Origin: Trametes villosa
Lineage: Eukaryota; Basidiomycota; Agaricomycetes; Polyporales; Polyporaceae
DNA length: 64,000 nt
NCBI GenBank assembly: GCA_002964805.2
Contig: PUDQ02000003.1
Span: 2,108,001 to 2,172,000 of the forward strand
Direction of reading: 5' to 3'
A model generated the notes under the pieces. The model was given only the letters and a program-made list of their open reading frames with translations, had not been told where the DNA came from and searched no databases. Position 1 is the first letter of the stretch. Each line of letters starts with the position of its first letter. The translations under genes and the position numbers were made by a program. Shown piece by piece: positions 1 to 13,505 of this stretch.

Positions 1-3000
1 CCAATAAACTTCTGTACTGATAACACTTTCCCCAAACATCCAGAGGCCCGATAGCGGTATGGACGGTTGTCAGCGGTGCGCGTAGGTAGTGGTAAAATGA
101 TGCAAAAAAAAGCAAAGCAATCACCGAGAAAATGAGCGAGATATTGCATAGTTTGTCTGGGCACCTTCAGGAGCCAGAGAAAATAACATTACCTGGATTC
201 TGCTGGCTGTATGGACAGCCTGAGCATCATTAAATGCATGGTGGAGCTGTCAGAAGGTGAGAGTGCAGTCTAAAACAGGCTGGAGTTACTACAGAGCAGA
301 GGACAAGAGTGAAGGGGGTAGGAGGAGGGCATGGGGAGAGCGCTTGTTCCAGCGGACAGATTGCTGAGGTGTATACATCGCCTGATAGCTGCTTTCAGCA
401 GCTTTTAGACGGTGTATAAATCGCGGCTATCGGTGGAATACCCGCTGAGATATCAGCCAGGGGAGGCTGCTGTGGCTGAGCACTGCTTGCCTCCCCTGGC
501 TACAACCGCGCACCGCGCGGCCGCACAGGTGGATAGCCCACAATATAGAGTACATTACCTATAAAATGAGTCCTTTTTGACGCGATTCCGGCCACTAATG
601 GCCGAGTTGCAGCTTGCAGGCCTGCCCCTGAGGTGGGGCAGGCGCTGCACCGGAACCGCCGGACGGTTTTGCACGGGTGTGGGCTCGTTCGGTGCGCATT
701 TATTACCCGACTCTGGGAATATACTTCGCGCGCCCGCGCGCAAGGGAATGGCCGAGATATGGCCTGGTTTCTGTGGGCAGAAGGGGGTATAAGCCTGGTG
801 TGTAGCGCAATTGATACTTACCCGTTTTGCGTCGCATTACCCGCGTCCTGTTGGCCTTCAAAATGCGTTCAAAACGAGCCTACAATCAGCCAGATTGAGT
901 AGAAACTGAGTGAGCTAGGGGGAGGGGACCTACCAGGCTATGGTGCTCAAAGGGGCAAATAGCCGCCGGCCCCCCGAGGCTATCGGGAGGGCCGGGCAGC
1001 TCGGGAGATAAGGGGAGGGGTCTAATCAGTGAGATTAGGCCCTTATCTCCCCAGATCTGTTATCTCTGGGGAGATAACAGGCCTCCCCCGGGCTGCCTGC
1101 CTAATCAGGCAGCTCCCGGTGGCTGCCCCGGAGCTTGGTGCCACAATACGAAGGCTGACGGTTCGTATTGTAAAACAGTTACGGGAGCTATACGGTTCGT
1201 TACACTATTTGGCTACAGCAACTGGTGACCTCGTACAGTTCGTCTCCGCATCAAGAGGCACGCATACCCTGTGAGATGGAGGATTCGACCCAGCGCGACT
1301 CGTCGGACTCGGAAACAGATACTAGGGCGCCTGGCTGGTGCCTTGTTCGTCTCCGCCCATTCTGGCGTCTACAGCTCGCTCCTTCTACCGTCATGCTACG
1401 TGGCACGCACAAGTGCTCTAAATCAACACCACTGTAAGCTTGAGTTCTCTCGGTAAGGAATATATGCATTAACGTCGCATATAGGGCTCAAATTCGAAGG
1501 TAGGGAGCCTCGGCAGCCGACTGGGAGCCTGAGTCTGCCAGTGTGCGCCAGCAACTCGTACTTTGTGACTACGTCCCAACGACAGTCGTTCTCTCCGGCA
1601 AAAGGTACGAAGATATCTCGCGGAATTGACTACAGGTAATAGAACGGTAGGCCTGGTAGTATCTGGCGCTGTAACGATGTGCGAACCGTGACTCGGAGAA
1701 TATCGTCGCAAGACTTACGCGCTCCTGGCCGTTCTTTAGGCTTGACTGTCGACTATGGCCTCTTGCCACTGGTCGATAATCACTTATCACTTGGTTCTTG
1801 TCTCTTGTGTCTATAAGTTACGTCTTGTATCTCAACTCCTCACCCCCAGCTCCTGGTGCTCGACTCTCGGCAGTCTGCTTCCTGCTTTCCGCGCTTGGCC
1901 CTCGGTCGTCACTTCTAGTCTCTCACCCTCGGAACGAAGGCATCCTGTGAACATGCCGTGGCTTAAACCTGGCTCAGGTCAAACTCCTGTGAGTACATTG
2001 TTGCAATCCTGCGGGTGTCGCCAGATTCCTACCCAATTGAGTCGGCATGGAAGCTTGCGCTGCTTCGTCAAGTTTTCTCCATGATTTTGACGGTACGAGG
2101 CTATTATAGCGAGGCCGCTCTTTGGGTATAGGACACCGTCCCCAGTGGTACCGTTCGCCCGCGGTCCTCACTCGCGATTCTTACCTTGAAATGCAGGACC
2201 TCGGTTAGTAGCCTGACTTGTCACGCCTCTCCTGGTACTGGTACTGTAAGTCTCAGCGTCCCAAACAATATCAAGCATACGGTTGACTAGCTTGACGCCA
2301 CCAGCAGCCTCGGCGACATAATCACGATCCCCGTAGGGCCCTCAGCCCTTGTCTTCGGCGAGGTGTGATGGATAGCAGCGGGACTCATGTTACCGGCTCA
2401 TCTTGCTGCCCTTCGTCGACTCTGCGTGGAGCGGCTCTTCTTGTTCCGCCCTGCCTATGGAAGGACAGGCGTGATGGACAAGTTTTGCTACGCCTCGGCC
2501 GTGGCCGCTTCCTCGTCGCCGGCACGTAGGATGACGTTCCGTGGGGCGGCGGCCTCCGCCTGCACGAACATTGTGGCGACATTGCTTGCGGGCGACGGAA
2601 TCCGCCCCAGCCCCGCAACATAGGCCGGAACCTCCTCTTCCTCGTACGCCAAGCTCCTCGAGAAGACGTTGCGAATGCAGATACCCGTGGGCATCTCTGT
2701 TGGGTAGACGACGAGCACCTTGGCGGTGAGATTCACGAAGCACATCTGCTACCCGGGCGGCTTGAGGCCCCACAACGTCTTCCAACTCAAGCGGCGGTGC
2801 GAGTGATGGCACTCGCCCCCGCCCGAGTTCGCAAACGGCGTCTTCTGCTTGCGCGCAGCGGACCTCGCGCGCTGCAGCGTCTCATCCGGAGACCGCTGCT
2901 ACGCGGCCTTGCGCGGCGGGCCGTTCCGAGCGCAGTCCGCTCCGAGCAGCTGTAACTCTAGCCCAGGCGCGACGACGCGCGCGGGTGCGTGGACGGCGTC

Positions 3001-3130
3001 GGGTTCGAATGCAGGTGTGGTAGCCGCATGGTTCTTGTAAGCATCATCTGGATTTGCCGTCCCACGCGCGTCGACGAGTCTGAGCCTCCTCAACGGAGGT
3101 GGCGCTAGGGGCAGGGGCGACGAGTCAACT
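1..3130. other. Gene-free stretch with transposon-like debris
   Basis: I find no convincing coding region. Short open frames occur on both strands but none shows a recognisable domain or a consistent exon-intron pattern. The first 1.2 kb holds a series of perfect inverted repeats (listed separately). A minus-strand frame around 2490-2745 reads like protein for about 80 residues but matches nothing I recognise. Old mobile-element remains are the likeliest explanation; that is inference. Confidence 0.5.
456..1171. repeat. Cluster of perfect inverted repeats (hairpin-rich DNA)
   Basis: At least five perfect stem-loops lie within 720 bp: arms 456-467/489-500 (12 bp), 620-628/635-643 (9 bp), 1000-1011/1040-1051 (12 bp, enclosing a second 6-bp stem 1022-1027/1033-1038), 1043-1055/1065-1077 (13 bp) and 1143-1152/1162-1171 (10 bp). 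The 1040-1055 arm can pair either upstream or downstream, so two alternative structures are possible. No reading frame runs through the cluster. Foldback transposon ends or recombination debris are possible origins. Confidence 0.6.
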
Positions 3131-3767
3131 CCGACATGCGGCAGAGGTATGTCAACCTCACTAAGTTTGCAGACGGCGACCTGCGGTGTCTCGGGCTGTT
3201 CACAAAACTTGGTAAGAGCGCACACGCTCACGCCCACACACCCAATTGCCCTTGTTCCTCGGGCTGTATGCATACTGAGCAGTCTGCAGGTTCTAGTTGC
3301 GCGTGGTCTGCGTTGCGCAAGTCCGAGAGGCTTCGCTCATGGCCTGGCAGCAATGTCAGCAGCGTCAAGCCCGACCGGATCTTTGGTGTCGGCGAGCCAC
3401 GTCTGGGCAAGGAGCCCGAGGCGGACATCTGTAGCGCAGCAAGTTGGAAACACGGCTTCTACTCTGGGGCAGCGTATACCGACGCGTTGTTTAACAAGCA
3501 GCCTGTGCTCAAGCTTCAAGCTGGCCGAGCCGAAGGTGAGCACTATTACAAGCACGTCGCATACTCACTGCACGCGCGGCGCGAGAACGGGGCGGAGACG
3601 CAGCTGCAGTATTCGGTAGAGAAGTGCCAGCGGAGGGATGAGGTGCGCCTTACCTCTGAGTTGGCGGTTAGTTTGGACAGCCTGGAGGTACGTGCTTGTC
3701 CGCCCACCCATCCTACCGTCTGAGCCCACAGCATCCTGCAGAACCCTCTCATCCTCGACACCTCCAG

Positions 3768-5027
3768 TACGAAGCCCCCCGTCACGGCTCGCTTGGTTTC
3801 CTCCCCCGCAAGCGTGCTGCGCGCCACCGCGGAAAGGTCAAGGCGTTCCCCAAGGTATGTGCCAGCAGTGAAAGTAGCGGCAGGGACAGGCATTGAGGAC
3901 GTATGGGGGGATTAGGATGACGCCAAGAAGCCCGTCCACTTGACGGCCGTTTTGGGCTACAAGGCCGGCATGACCCACGTCGTCCGTGACCTTGACCGTC
4001 CTGGCTCCAGTAAGTTCAACGTCAAATTTCCGCGCTTGAATGTGTGCAAACCGCGCTACAGAGATCCACAAGCGCGAGGTTGTCGAGGCGGTTTCGATTG
4101 TCGAGACTCCCCCGATGATCGTTGTCGGTGTCGTTGGCTACGTCGAGACTCCCCGTGGTCTCCGCACCCTCACCACCGTCTGGGCGTCCCATCTCTCCGA
4201 CGAGCTCAAGCGTCGCTTCTACAAGAACTGGTACCGCTCCAAGAAGAAGGCGTTCACGCGCTACGCCAAGAAGCACGCCGAGGACGGCGGCAAGTCCATT
4301 GCCCGCGAGCTCGAGCGCATCCGCAAGTACTGCACGGTCGTCCGTGTCCTTGCGCACACCCAGATCCGCAAGACCGGCCTTACGCAGAAGAAGGCGCACC
4401 TCATGGAGATCCAGGTCAACGGTGGCTCCATCGCGGACAAGGTCGAGTTCGCGCACGGCCTCTTCGAGAAGCCCGTCGAGGTTTCCTCCGTCCTCGAGCA
4501 GGACGAGGTCATCGACGTTATCGCGGTCACGAAGGGTCACGGTTTCGAGGGTGTTACGCACCGTTGGGGTACCAAGAAGCTTCCTCGCAAGACGCACAAG
4601 GGTCTCGCAAGGTCACTTGTATCGGTGCATGGCATCCGTCGAAGGTCATGTTCTCCGTTGCGCGTGCCGGTCAAAGTAAGTATCACGCCCTGTGTGCCGT
4701 TTGCGAGACTGTTGCTAACAGCCATGCATAGACGGTTACCACCACCGTACGGAGCTCAACAAGAAGATCTACCGCATTGGCAGCGGCGAGGACGATGCCA
4801 ACGCGTCGACTGAGCACGATGTCACCAAGAAGGCGGTCACGCCCATGGGTGGCTTCAACCCCCATCACGGTATCGTCAAGAACGACTACATCATGCTCAA
4901 GGGCTTGATCCCCGGCACCAAGAAGCGTGCCATCACCCTCCGCAAGTCGCTCATGGTCCACACTTCTCGCCGGGATCTCGAGAAGGTCCAGCTCAAGTTC
5001 ATCGATACCTCGTCGAAGTTCGGCGCT
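3768..5027 (+). pseudogene. RPL3: Ribosomal protein L3 (uL3), damaged copy
   Basis: The product would be cytosolic 60S protein uL3, which lines the peptidyl-transferase centre. Conserved uL3 blocks are plain: [59 protein letters not shown] and [17 protein letters not shown]. Introns at 3855-3914, 4010-4061 and 4676-4731 splice in frame, so this is not a processed retrocopy. Three defects suggest decay. No first exon encoding the usual MSHRK start is found before 3768. One C is missing near 4606, where GGTCTCGCAAGG stands for the expected GGTCTCCGCAAGG, and the frame shifts. After the codons for DTSSKFG, ending about 5027, the sequence departs completely from the family and the C-terminal ~20 residues are lost. 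A single base loss could be an assembly error, but the two missing ends could not. Confidence 0.7.
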
Positions 5028-5324
5028 CGACAACTCATTCGTCGGACAATGTTCGGCGGGGCGGGCTGCAAGGCTACCTGGGACAAAATCTGACTTCTTT
5101 GCCGAAGCCCATGCACTCAATCAGGCTTCCCGTTTGGCCTCAAGTACAAGCGAGCCAAGGTGGGACCCAGAATGCGGTTGACACGGGTTTTGTGTAGCTT
5201 CTGGTGACAGGCTCCTAAGATCCCCATGCATGGTTAGTAGCAGCCTCCTCCATTGCCACGGCGAATGCAAAAACACCTCCGCTCCTTCCTACGGTGCAGC
5301 ACCCCTAGCCGTCCCTCGACGCCT

Positions 5325-5590
5325 ATGCACGGCCAGCAGCAGCCCCCTCCGTCGCCACGGCCACCGCCTGCGAATACACAGGGCCTCTGCCCCGACGCCC
5401 AGGCACGGCCAGCAGCAGCCCCCTCCGTCGCTGCTGTATGCGATGCAGCACCCATAGCCTCCATCGCCTCGACGCCCAGGCACGGCCAGCAGCAGCCCCC
5501 TCCGTCGCCGCTGTATGCGATGCGGGACCCCTACCGGTCGCCTCGACACCCATGCACGGCCAGCAGCAGCCCCCTCGGACTTCACAGCAG
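5325..5590. repeat. 75-bp minisatellite, four units
   Basis: The core GCACGGCCAGCAGCAGCCCC recurs at 5327, 5403, 5480 and 5554, giving periods of 76, 77 and 74 bp. The units also share the flanking text around CCTCCGTCGC and CTGTATGCGATGC. It directly follows the broken end of the L3 copy. Open frames across it exist only because the repeat is GC-rich and lacks stop codons. Confidence 0.8.
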
Positions 5591-5599
5591 CACTTCCTC

Positions 5600-6398
5600 G
5601 AGGTGCACCTTGCGCAAGGTGCGTCTTCATTACTTTACAGCCCATAGCCCTTACTGCTTCAACATGATCTGTGTATTCGTCTGTAGAGGGTTTAGTATTC
5701 AACCGGTCGCTGTACGCTCAGTAGGCGGATCTTCGGGCACCATGTACGTAGTCTTGCGCCCAGGTCACCGTGAAGCACTTACCGCCCAGTTCAGGTGCAC
5801 GCCCACGAATTCAATGCACGTGTACTAAAAACGGGCCATCAAAGTGTTGAACACTGCAGCGACAACAAGTATCGCGCGGCGACGACGTCCCACTCGGTGA
5901 ATCGTGCAGATAAGTCCTGTCGATCCCTCTCCTCTGCCATCGCGACATTTCCGTATGCCGTTGCTTTCGTCTAGTATCCGTTACGGTGCGGGCTTATTGT
6001 GGTAACATAACAACCTCTGAGTAGCTTCATCCAGGCGGTACTCGAGTCGGCACGCGGTGCAGGCTTCCTCTACTGCGGGTCCGCGTATTCTGGGCTCGCA
6101 ACTCGCGTCCTCTTCAACTCATACCTGGGGGCGAGCTACAAGACTGTCCGGGACTGAGTGTTACGGGGGCCACTGTTTTAGCTCGCGCGTGAGAGTGCCG
6201 ACGCCCGTGGCCATATACCGCACAGCAGAGTCCAGCTTCTGAAAAATCGGCTTCTCCTGTACGGGCGTAGGCTCCCTGGCACTCGCCTGAGCTCCTGAGT
6301 TACCTTATACGCCTTATGCCTTAAGGCCCTTATGGCCTGACGACCTTCTGACAGTCTGATTGTTCCTGTTGGGGAAGTTCAGACACTGCATTACGGGC
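5600..6398. other. Intergenic, no gene seen
   Basis: Between the minisatellite and the broken 3' end of the gag element I see no coding exon, tRNA or clear repeat. A GGGCTTATTGT word occurs near 5989 and again near 6396, but the surrounding sequence does not match. Confidence 0.4.
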
Positions 6399-8696
6399 TT
6401 ATTGTCTCCTTATCGCTCTTAGAGCCTTGATTGACGATAGTAAGGGCATAAGGCCGATTAAGTAGGATATAAGGACACCGCGGAAAATGCTGATGTTCTC
6501 ATCCTTAGACAGTTTTGATGATGGCTGATTGGACCGCCCTTGCCAGGTACCATTCGTACTCGAACCTTGCCGTTCCGGCGGGGGCTGCGATCTGCCACCT
6601 GGGAAGTGCCCGCGCTCGTTCGGTACATGCGCTCCGCGGCCGCGGCCACGACCGTGTATACGCCCGCCACGATTCGACGACCAAGAGCCGGCCTTCGGCG
6701 AGCGATCTCGAGTGTCACGTCCCTCGCGTGGACGTTGTGGCTCACTCGGTCGCGAATGGCGGTCGCGGTCACGTCGGTCAATACGCTGCCCGACGTGCTC
6801 GGCAATCTCAATCACCTCAGCTGCTTCGCGGACCTCGTCCCAGGTTGCGCTCGCTGGATTGAGCTCGCGCTTCCAGAGTTCTTTCTGGATTGGTCGGTTC
6901 AAGCCATTCCAAAGCTTGTCGACCTTCTCGTGCTCGGAGACGAACCCGACCATCAAGAACAAGTTCTCGAGCTCGTGTACGTACTCCCGTACGGTTCGAG
7001 TATCCTGCCGACTGCCTTTCAGCTTCTCACGCATCTGTAGGCGGTAATCGACGGGGAAACAATAATTGAATAGCTCGATGAACAGCCTCCGAAGGCTCCA
7101 CTTCTGCGGCGATCTCGGCTCAACCGAGGTGACCCAAAAGCGGTACGCATTCCCCTTGAGAAAGTTCGATACCTGTGAAGCCATCATGCCGCGCTCGATA
7201 TCGAACGCAGACAGATACTCTATTGTTTGTCGCATAAACTTGTGGAAGACCTGCGCGTCGGGCTTCCCGTCGTACGGTTCAGGCTTCTCGGGCTTGAGTC
7301 GAAGCTTCTTCGATTTCGATTTCGATTTTGAGCGTGCGGCCGCACCGTCCGATGAACTGCTCGAGTCTGACGACGAGCTGCTCGATGAAAAGGACTCCTG
7401 CCTCCGCCTCCGGCTGCGCTTACGGGCCGAAGACTTCGACGGTGAGGAAGAGGAGCTGCTTGAGGAGCTCGAAGAGTCACCCGGGTCACCGCCGCCGATC
7501 AAGTGCTCGAATGCACGACCGAGGTAGCTCCCGGGTTCCAGCTGTGCAACAGGACGGAGCGACGACTGTCGACCTTTCCCGGCCTGTCGAGCGCGAGGCT
7601 TCGCGAGGTCGGGACGGTAATCGCCGTCGTCGTCTGTACTCAGCTCCTGCCCAGTCGGGCGGGCCTTCTTCTTGTGCTTATGCTTCCTCGAGGCCCTAGG
7701 CACCTCTGGGACCGACTGAGCTCGCAGCGCGTCCAATTCGCGCTGCAGAGCTTGCACACGCCGGTCGAGAGCTCCGTGCTCGTCGTCTGGTATGACAAAT
7801 GCCCGCTGTGAACGCTCTCCGGCGCCGGCGCGTGGGGGCGCTGTTGAGTTGCGGGTGGCGGCGGACGTCCCCGCCACCTTCTCGGCTTCCTTGTGAGCCT
7901 TCCAATATGCTAGCATGTCACGCTGCTCGTCGGCTGACAGGCCGTCGAGAGCACCGTTTGTGAGCGAGCGATCGACAGAGTACATGTCGAGCTCGCGCTC
8001 TTGAGCATCGACATCGAGCTCTTCGGACGGTATACCGGCCGCGCCCCAGTTGCGCGCGTCGACCGTCTTTCCCTTCGACTTGGGATCCGACGGACTCTCT
8101 CCGTGAGAGTCCGAGCTCGTCGAGTCAGCGCGCCGGTGCGCGGCCTGGCTCAGTTCCATCCGACGAGCGATGAGCTCGCGCTCAGTGGGCGCGAGGCGCT
8201 GCTCAGCCCGGCGCACGGTCTGGCGCTGGGCTCGAGTCAGGCTGTGGTGCGGCCTCGAAGGCGAGCCGGGGAGCGACCCCGCGCTATGGGCACGACGATG
8301 GCGGCGGACCTCTATCCATGGTCCGTTCGCCTCGTCATCAGTGACCTCTTCAACGGTCACTCGACGACGAGGAGCCGCAGCGGGCGAGGACGCACGCGCG
8401 GGGGAGGTAGAAGAGGTAACAAATATATTTCTGTTATTCGTACCAACAGAATCCTGAGCACCGGCGTTGTGCACCGGGCTCGTGGGTCTCGAGGCGACCA
8501 CCTGACTGTAAGTCAGGCCGGGACGACGCTCGGCGCCGAGACGAGGGCTCTCGGGAGTCGCGGTGCTGGTCAAGGGGCTAAGACCAGTGGGGCTGTCAGC
8601 GTTCTCGGTGGCAGCGGGTACGGACTCACCAGTAGCGACCTCCTCTGTGGGCGGCGACGCGGCGCGAGGCCGACGCAGGTTGTATCGGGTCGACAT
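6399..8696 (-). mobile_element. Ty3/gypsy-type retrotransposon Gag, orphan
   Basis: One uninterrupted frame of about 765 codons from the ATG at 8696; an upstream in-frame TTG adds 40 unlikely residues. From about residue 465 there is a retrotransposon Gag domain, with the hallmark PYDGKPDAQVFHKFMRQTIEYL region followed by a W..LRRLFIELFNYCFP block and REYVHELENLF. Before it are charged, Ser-rich and KSKSKSKK low-complexity stretches. The family normally continues from a KLSKDE motif into a CCHC zinc knuckle and then protease and reverse transcriptase. Here KLSKDE is at about 6492 and the frame then runs into roughly 30 unrelated residues and a stop. The nucleocapsid knuckle and all of pol are missing, so the copy cannot move by itself. 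Confidence 0.8.
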
Positions 8697-8848
8697 CGAG
8701 GGTTGTTCTAGTAGAGTGCAGTGTTGAGAGGGGGGAAAGGGGGACCGGTTGCCGTGAGGAGATTCGAGTTGATCAGACTCGATGTTGCCCAGACGGAGAC
8801 CAGAGGTATCAAGCAAAGCTAGGTGTGTTCGAGAGAGTAGACTGGACT

Positions 8849-9104
8849 GTCAAAAATATGTCGCGTTCGCGGGTCGAGGAGAGCCGGTGGCGCGACACGA
8901 GAAGAGGTTCAGGCGGGAAAGACAGGACTAACGTCTAGTCGATTGCGAGAACACTGGGGCATCGCCCTACATAGGCCATAGGTTTATATACGAAGTCCGT
9001 GGGAGAGCATATCCTAAAGGAGCGTAGAGTAAGGAAAGTAAGTAAAGGGGCATGGGTCTAGTAAGAGTCGGAGTTGGAATGGTGAGCATGGGCGAGGCGT
9101 TACA
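8849..9104 (-). repeat. Probable 5' LTR of the gag element
   Basis: Reading the minus strand, a segment beginning TGTAACGCC at 9104 and ending GACA at 8849 has the TG..CA ends of an LTR. It lies about 150 bp upstream of the gag start and contains a TATATAAA box at 8983-8990. No second copy exists in the window to confirm the borders, and I could not recognise a tRNA primer-binding site next to it. Confidence 0.35.
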
Positions 9105-9558
9105 CTTTGGTTGTCCTGCCTAATCGGTAATCAAAGCGCCTAGCCATGGGACGGCGAAATCACGATTTTCCAAATCCTTCCGCAGGCTGTTCGTGTCTCG
9201 TGCAACTGCACGGGTAAACAGTGACATCTCTTCTAAACAACTACAACAGGTGGTGGTACAAAACCCCTCGCAAGCGAGGATAAACTTCCACGATACAACA
9301 CAAACCGGATCAGACGTGCCCGCTACTCCTGCCAGAACGCCGCGCCGAGACGAGGTACCCAGGCGAGGATCGCGAACCTCTTAAAGTTAAAACCGATGCT
9401 GTAACACCGGAAATCAGCCTCAGCTATAGAAGCGAGGGGGTGGGAGGCGCACCTTAGGGGGGGCTATGACCGTGTATGCCTCAGAGGGACGCCGGAGGGG
9501 GCTTGGGGCTGAGAGGCGCCGTGTCAGCAGCGAAATGCGAAGTAATCCAGAAGGCCAC
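9105..9558. other. Intergenic, no gene seen
   Basis: This separates the presumed LTR from the stop codon of the peroxidase gene. Nothing coding or structured is evident. The right part should hold the peroxidase 3' untranslated region. Confidence 0.4.
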
Positions 9559-10947
<1,389 letters not shown>

Positions 10948-11033
10948 GTCGATACCGGATGGGGAGTGCAGGGAGGAAGAGAGTACTCGAGTGCTCTGAC
11001 GACTCTAGCTGTCGGCGTACCCTCTTTATACCT

Positions 11034-11040
11034 TCGCGAT
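11034..11040 (-). promoter_or_regulatory. TATA box of the lignin peroxidase gene
   Basis: TATAAAG on the minus strand, about 90 bp upstream of the peroxidase start codon. Confidence 0.55.
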
Positions 11041-13410
11041 ATGACCAGAACATAGCGCCGTACGTCGTCGCTTCGCCCGTCCCAACACACTCTGCGCGAA
11101 GACAACGCATCGGCACGAGTATCGACCCCTCGGCCAATCGCCGTTCAGCCATTCAACTGTTCTCGCCGCCGCGGGCGGCGGGCTTCCCTTTCTGCTCGCG
11201 CGCGACCGCCTCCACAGCGTCGGCGTGTAGCTCACTCACGTAGGTGCGACCAATCGTCGCGCGTACATCGACGCCCTCTACCCCTCTTCGTCACCAGCCC
11301 TCCCGCTCGCGGTTCCGCGGCGGCTGCCCAGCGTGGGCACGATGAGCCTCGTTGTATTGAATGTGCGATCGGAGCCAGTAGCCTGCGTTTTCCGTGGGCA
11401 GCGACCGCGGACGGCCTTCCCACCGAGGGCTGCAGCTGCTGCTGTATGTCGTGCGGCCTTGCTGGATCCGCGACCGACAGAACGGCTGAATGAGTGCAGG
11501 CGGGGTCAGTAGCATGTTATGAGGACGCACGGGGTTGAACATACTCACAGAGAGGCGAATCCTCGAGGGCGGCGCGAATCCAGGCAGGCGGATGAGGAGT
11601 CACAGGGCGTATTTGAGGTCGGGTAGTGCCGCAAGAAAGGCGTGCCTCCCTTAATTGAAATGGGGCATAGCCTCTCATGCAAAGGCTATATAGCGCTTGT
11701 TTCCCCCTGTTCGCACCGCGGCCACATGGCATGCGCTTTAAGTGTCGAGGGCGGGGCGCGGCACCGAGGGCGCATCCCAACGTCGCGCGCAGCGCGTCGC
11801 GATACGACGGGATAAGGGCGCGCTTGCGCGCAGCCCGCTTCGCAGAAGCAAGAGCGAAGATAGCTGCACCCTCACAGCGTAGTTCCTCTGCTTCGGTGAG
11901 GTGGAGTGCCTGTGGCGGATGAATCAGCGCAACGCTGCATAGTTCAGGAGGGTTTCGGCGCAGCCGCTCGCTATGGCGCGACAGCCGGTACTCTCACCAG
12001 ACTTGAGCCGTGGGGGTCGCCGGTGGCCACCAGAATAGCCATGGGCGGGATATGGATCGACTGGCGGTGGTCTGTCCTGAGGAGGCTCGATAGGAGAGGT
12101 CACTGGTCACACGGCCCATAATAGCTGCGTGTCTAAAGATGAGCGTGAGGAGACTGGCGTAATGTTAGACGGACTTCGCTATTCCTAGCGCACACTGTAG
12201 GAAAACTCGCAGCGTCTAAGAGGCTGAATGCAAGGCACGACGTCATATCGAGCACGGCAGCCGCCAAATGTGGTCTACGGCTGGCTTCCAATGCTGCCGA
12301 CGTGAGTTTACCAATTCGGCGCAAGTACTACCTGGGCACGCAGAAATGGGGGATTGGCTACGACTCACTTGCTTGAAACTGCTGCGCTTCATCGGCGCGC
12401 CGCATGAGCGGCATGAGTATGTGCTATCATCTACGGTCGGTTTCGGCTTCAGTGGGATATGTGGGCATCCATTGTGCCCGTAATCCTCTCATGCCCGGAT
12501 CGTTTCCTGCGAATGGACATCCACAGGCAGACGCTGATGCTGGCCAGAGTGCATGAAACCAGCACATGTGGTATTGTAGTTAGCGGAGGATGCGACTGGC
12601 ATTTCGAGCCAAGTACGCCATGCCCCTGGAGGTGGTTACAGTCCCGTTAGCCATCGAGAGGACTGGAGATGCGATGGGCAGCAATACAGTCATGACATAC
12701 CGAGCGGCGACAATTGTCGGATCCCTGAGAGATAAGTATCTCGGGCCAAGGGTGTTTGTAGAGCATATACAACGGCCTACAGCGTGATAATTCTTTCATC
12801 AAGGCGGTTTCGGCGAGGGCAAGTGGTTCACGGTGTGGAAGAGACGTCGCTGCTTCGATTTGAACAACTTAAGCTGAAGATGGAGGAGGCAAAAAGCGCC
12901 CATAATGGGATTCCGTTGGCGCTCGTTCCACGTGGCTGGGCTGATCCGCCCTTCCCCGAACTCACTCTCATCCCACCAGGGGACCGTCTTCTGTGGCTGC
13001 TTGTCCAGTACTTACACCTTCATCGTATCTCTATGTATCATATCCTCGTGCGGTCTTAAATAACACCAAGCTATACCACCTTTTGAAGATTGTGAATCTT
13101 TGATCTTCTAGCCAGCCATGGCCAGAACGTGATTCTCCAAGTCGCTTAGTGAAGGTCGACGTCCTGCTAAAGCACCCACTCCTTGGACCGGTGCGACCCC
13201 GACTCACCGTCAGCATTATTTCATATGCCTACTGCGAAGGCAGAAATCCAGCGGGTCATCAGGCCACAAGTAGCACAGGCTATCGGGCTCGAGTGCGCTA
13301 CCGGTGTTGACCGACTTTGGTGGCCGCCTACGTACTTACGCGTTCGACGGTGTCCTACGGATATGCCTGTGCTCTACTGCAGTTAGCACATAGGCATCCG
13401 ATGGCACGGT
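11041..13410. other. Intergenic, 2.4 kb without a recognisable gene
   Basis: Short frames appear on both strands but none has spliceable continuation, a domain or a signal peptide. The left end is presumably the peroxidase upstream region. From 12.0 kb on, the sequence is less GC-rich than the genes, with no repeats I can see. Confidence 0.4.
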
Positions 13411-13416
13411 TATAAG
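13411..13416 (+). promoter_or_regulatory. TATA box of the short-chain dehydrogenase gene
   Basis: TATAAG about 90 bp before the ATG at 13506. Confidence 0.4.
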
Positions 13417-13505
13417 TACATCTCAAGACGCGGCGGATTTAGTTACCACGCCCGCCAGTACTGCTCACACTGACATACTCCCCCATCGCATATTCAGCCG
13501 ACGCT

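Noticed and set aside
2488..2745. Protein-like 85-codon minus-strand frame
   Set aside because: Local composition looks protein-like, but no extension by splicing and no known motif were found.
3136..3723. 195-codon plus-strand frame before the L3 copy
   Set aside because: It reads without stops but has no recognisable domain, overlaps equally long frames in other phases and has no clear promoter. It might be a decayed gene, but I cannot support it.
8001..8711. 236-codon plus-strand frame opposite gag
   Set aside because: Antisense to the Ser/Arg-rich gag N-terminus, with no motif of its own.
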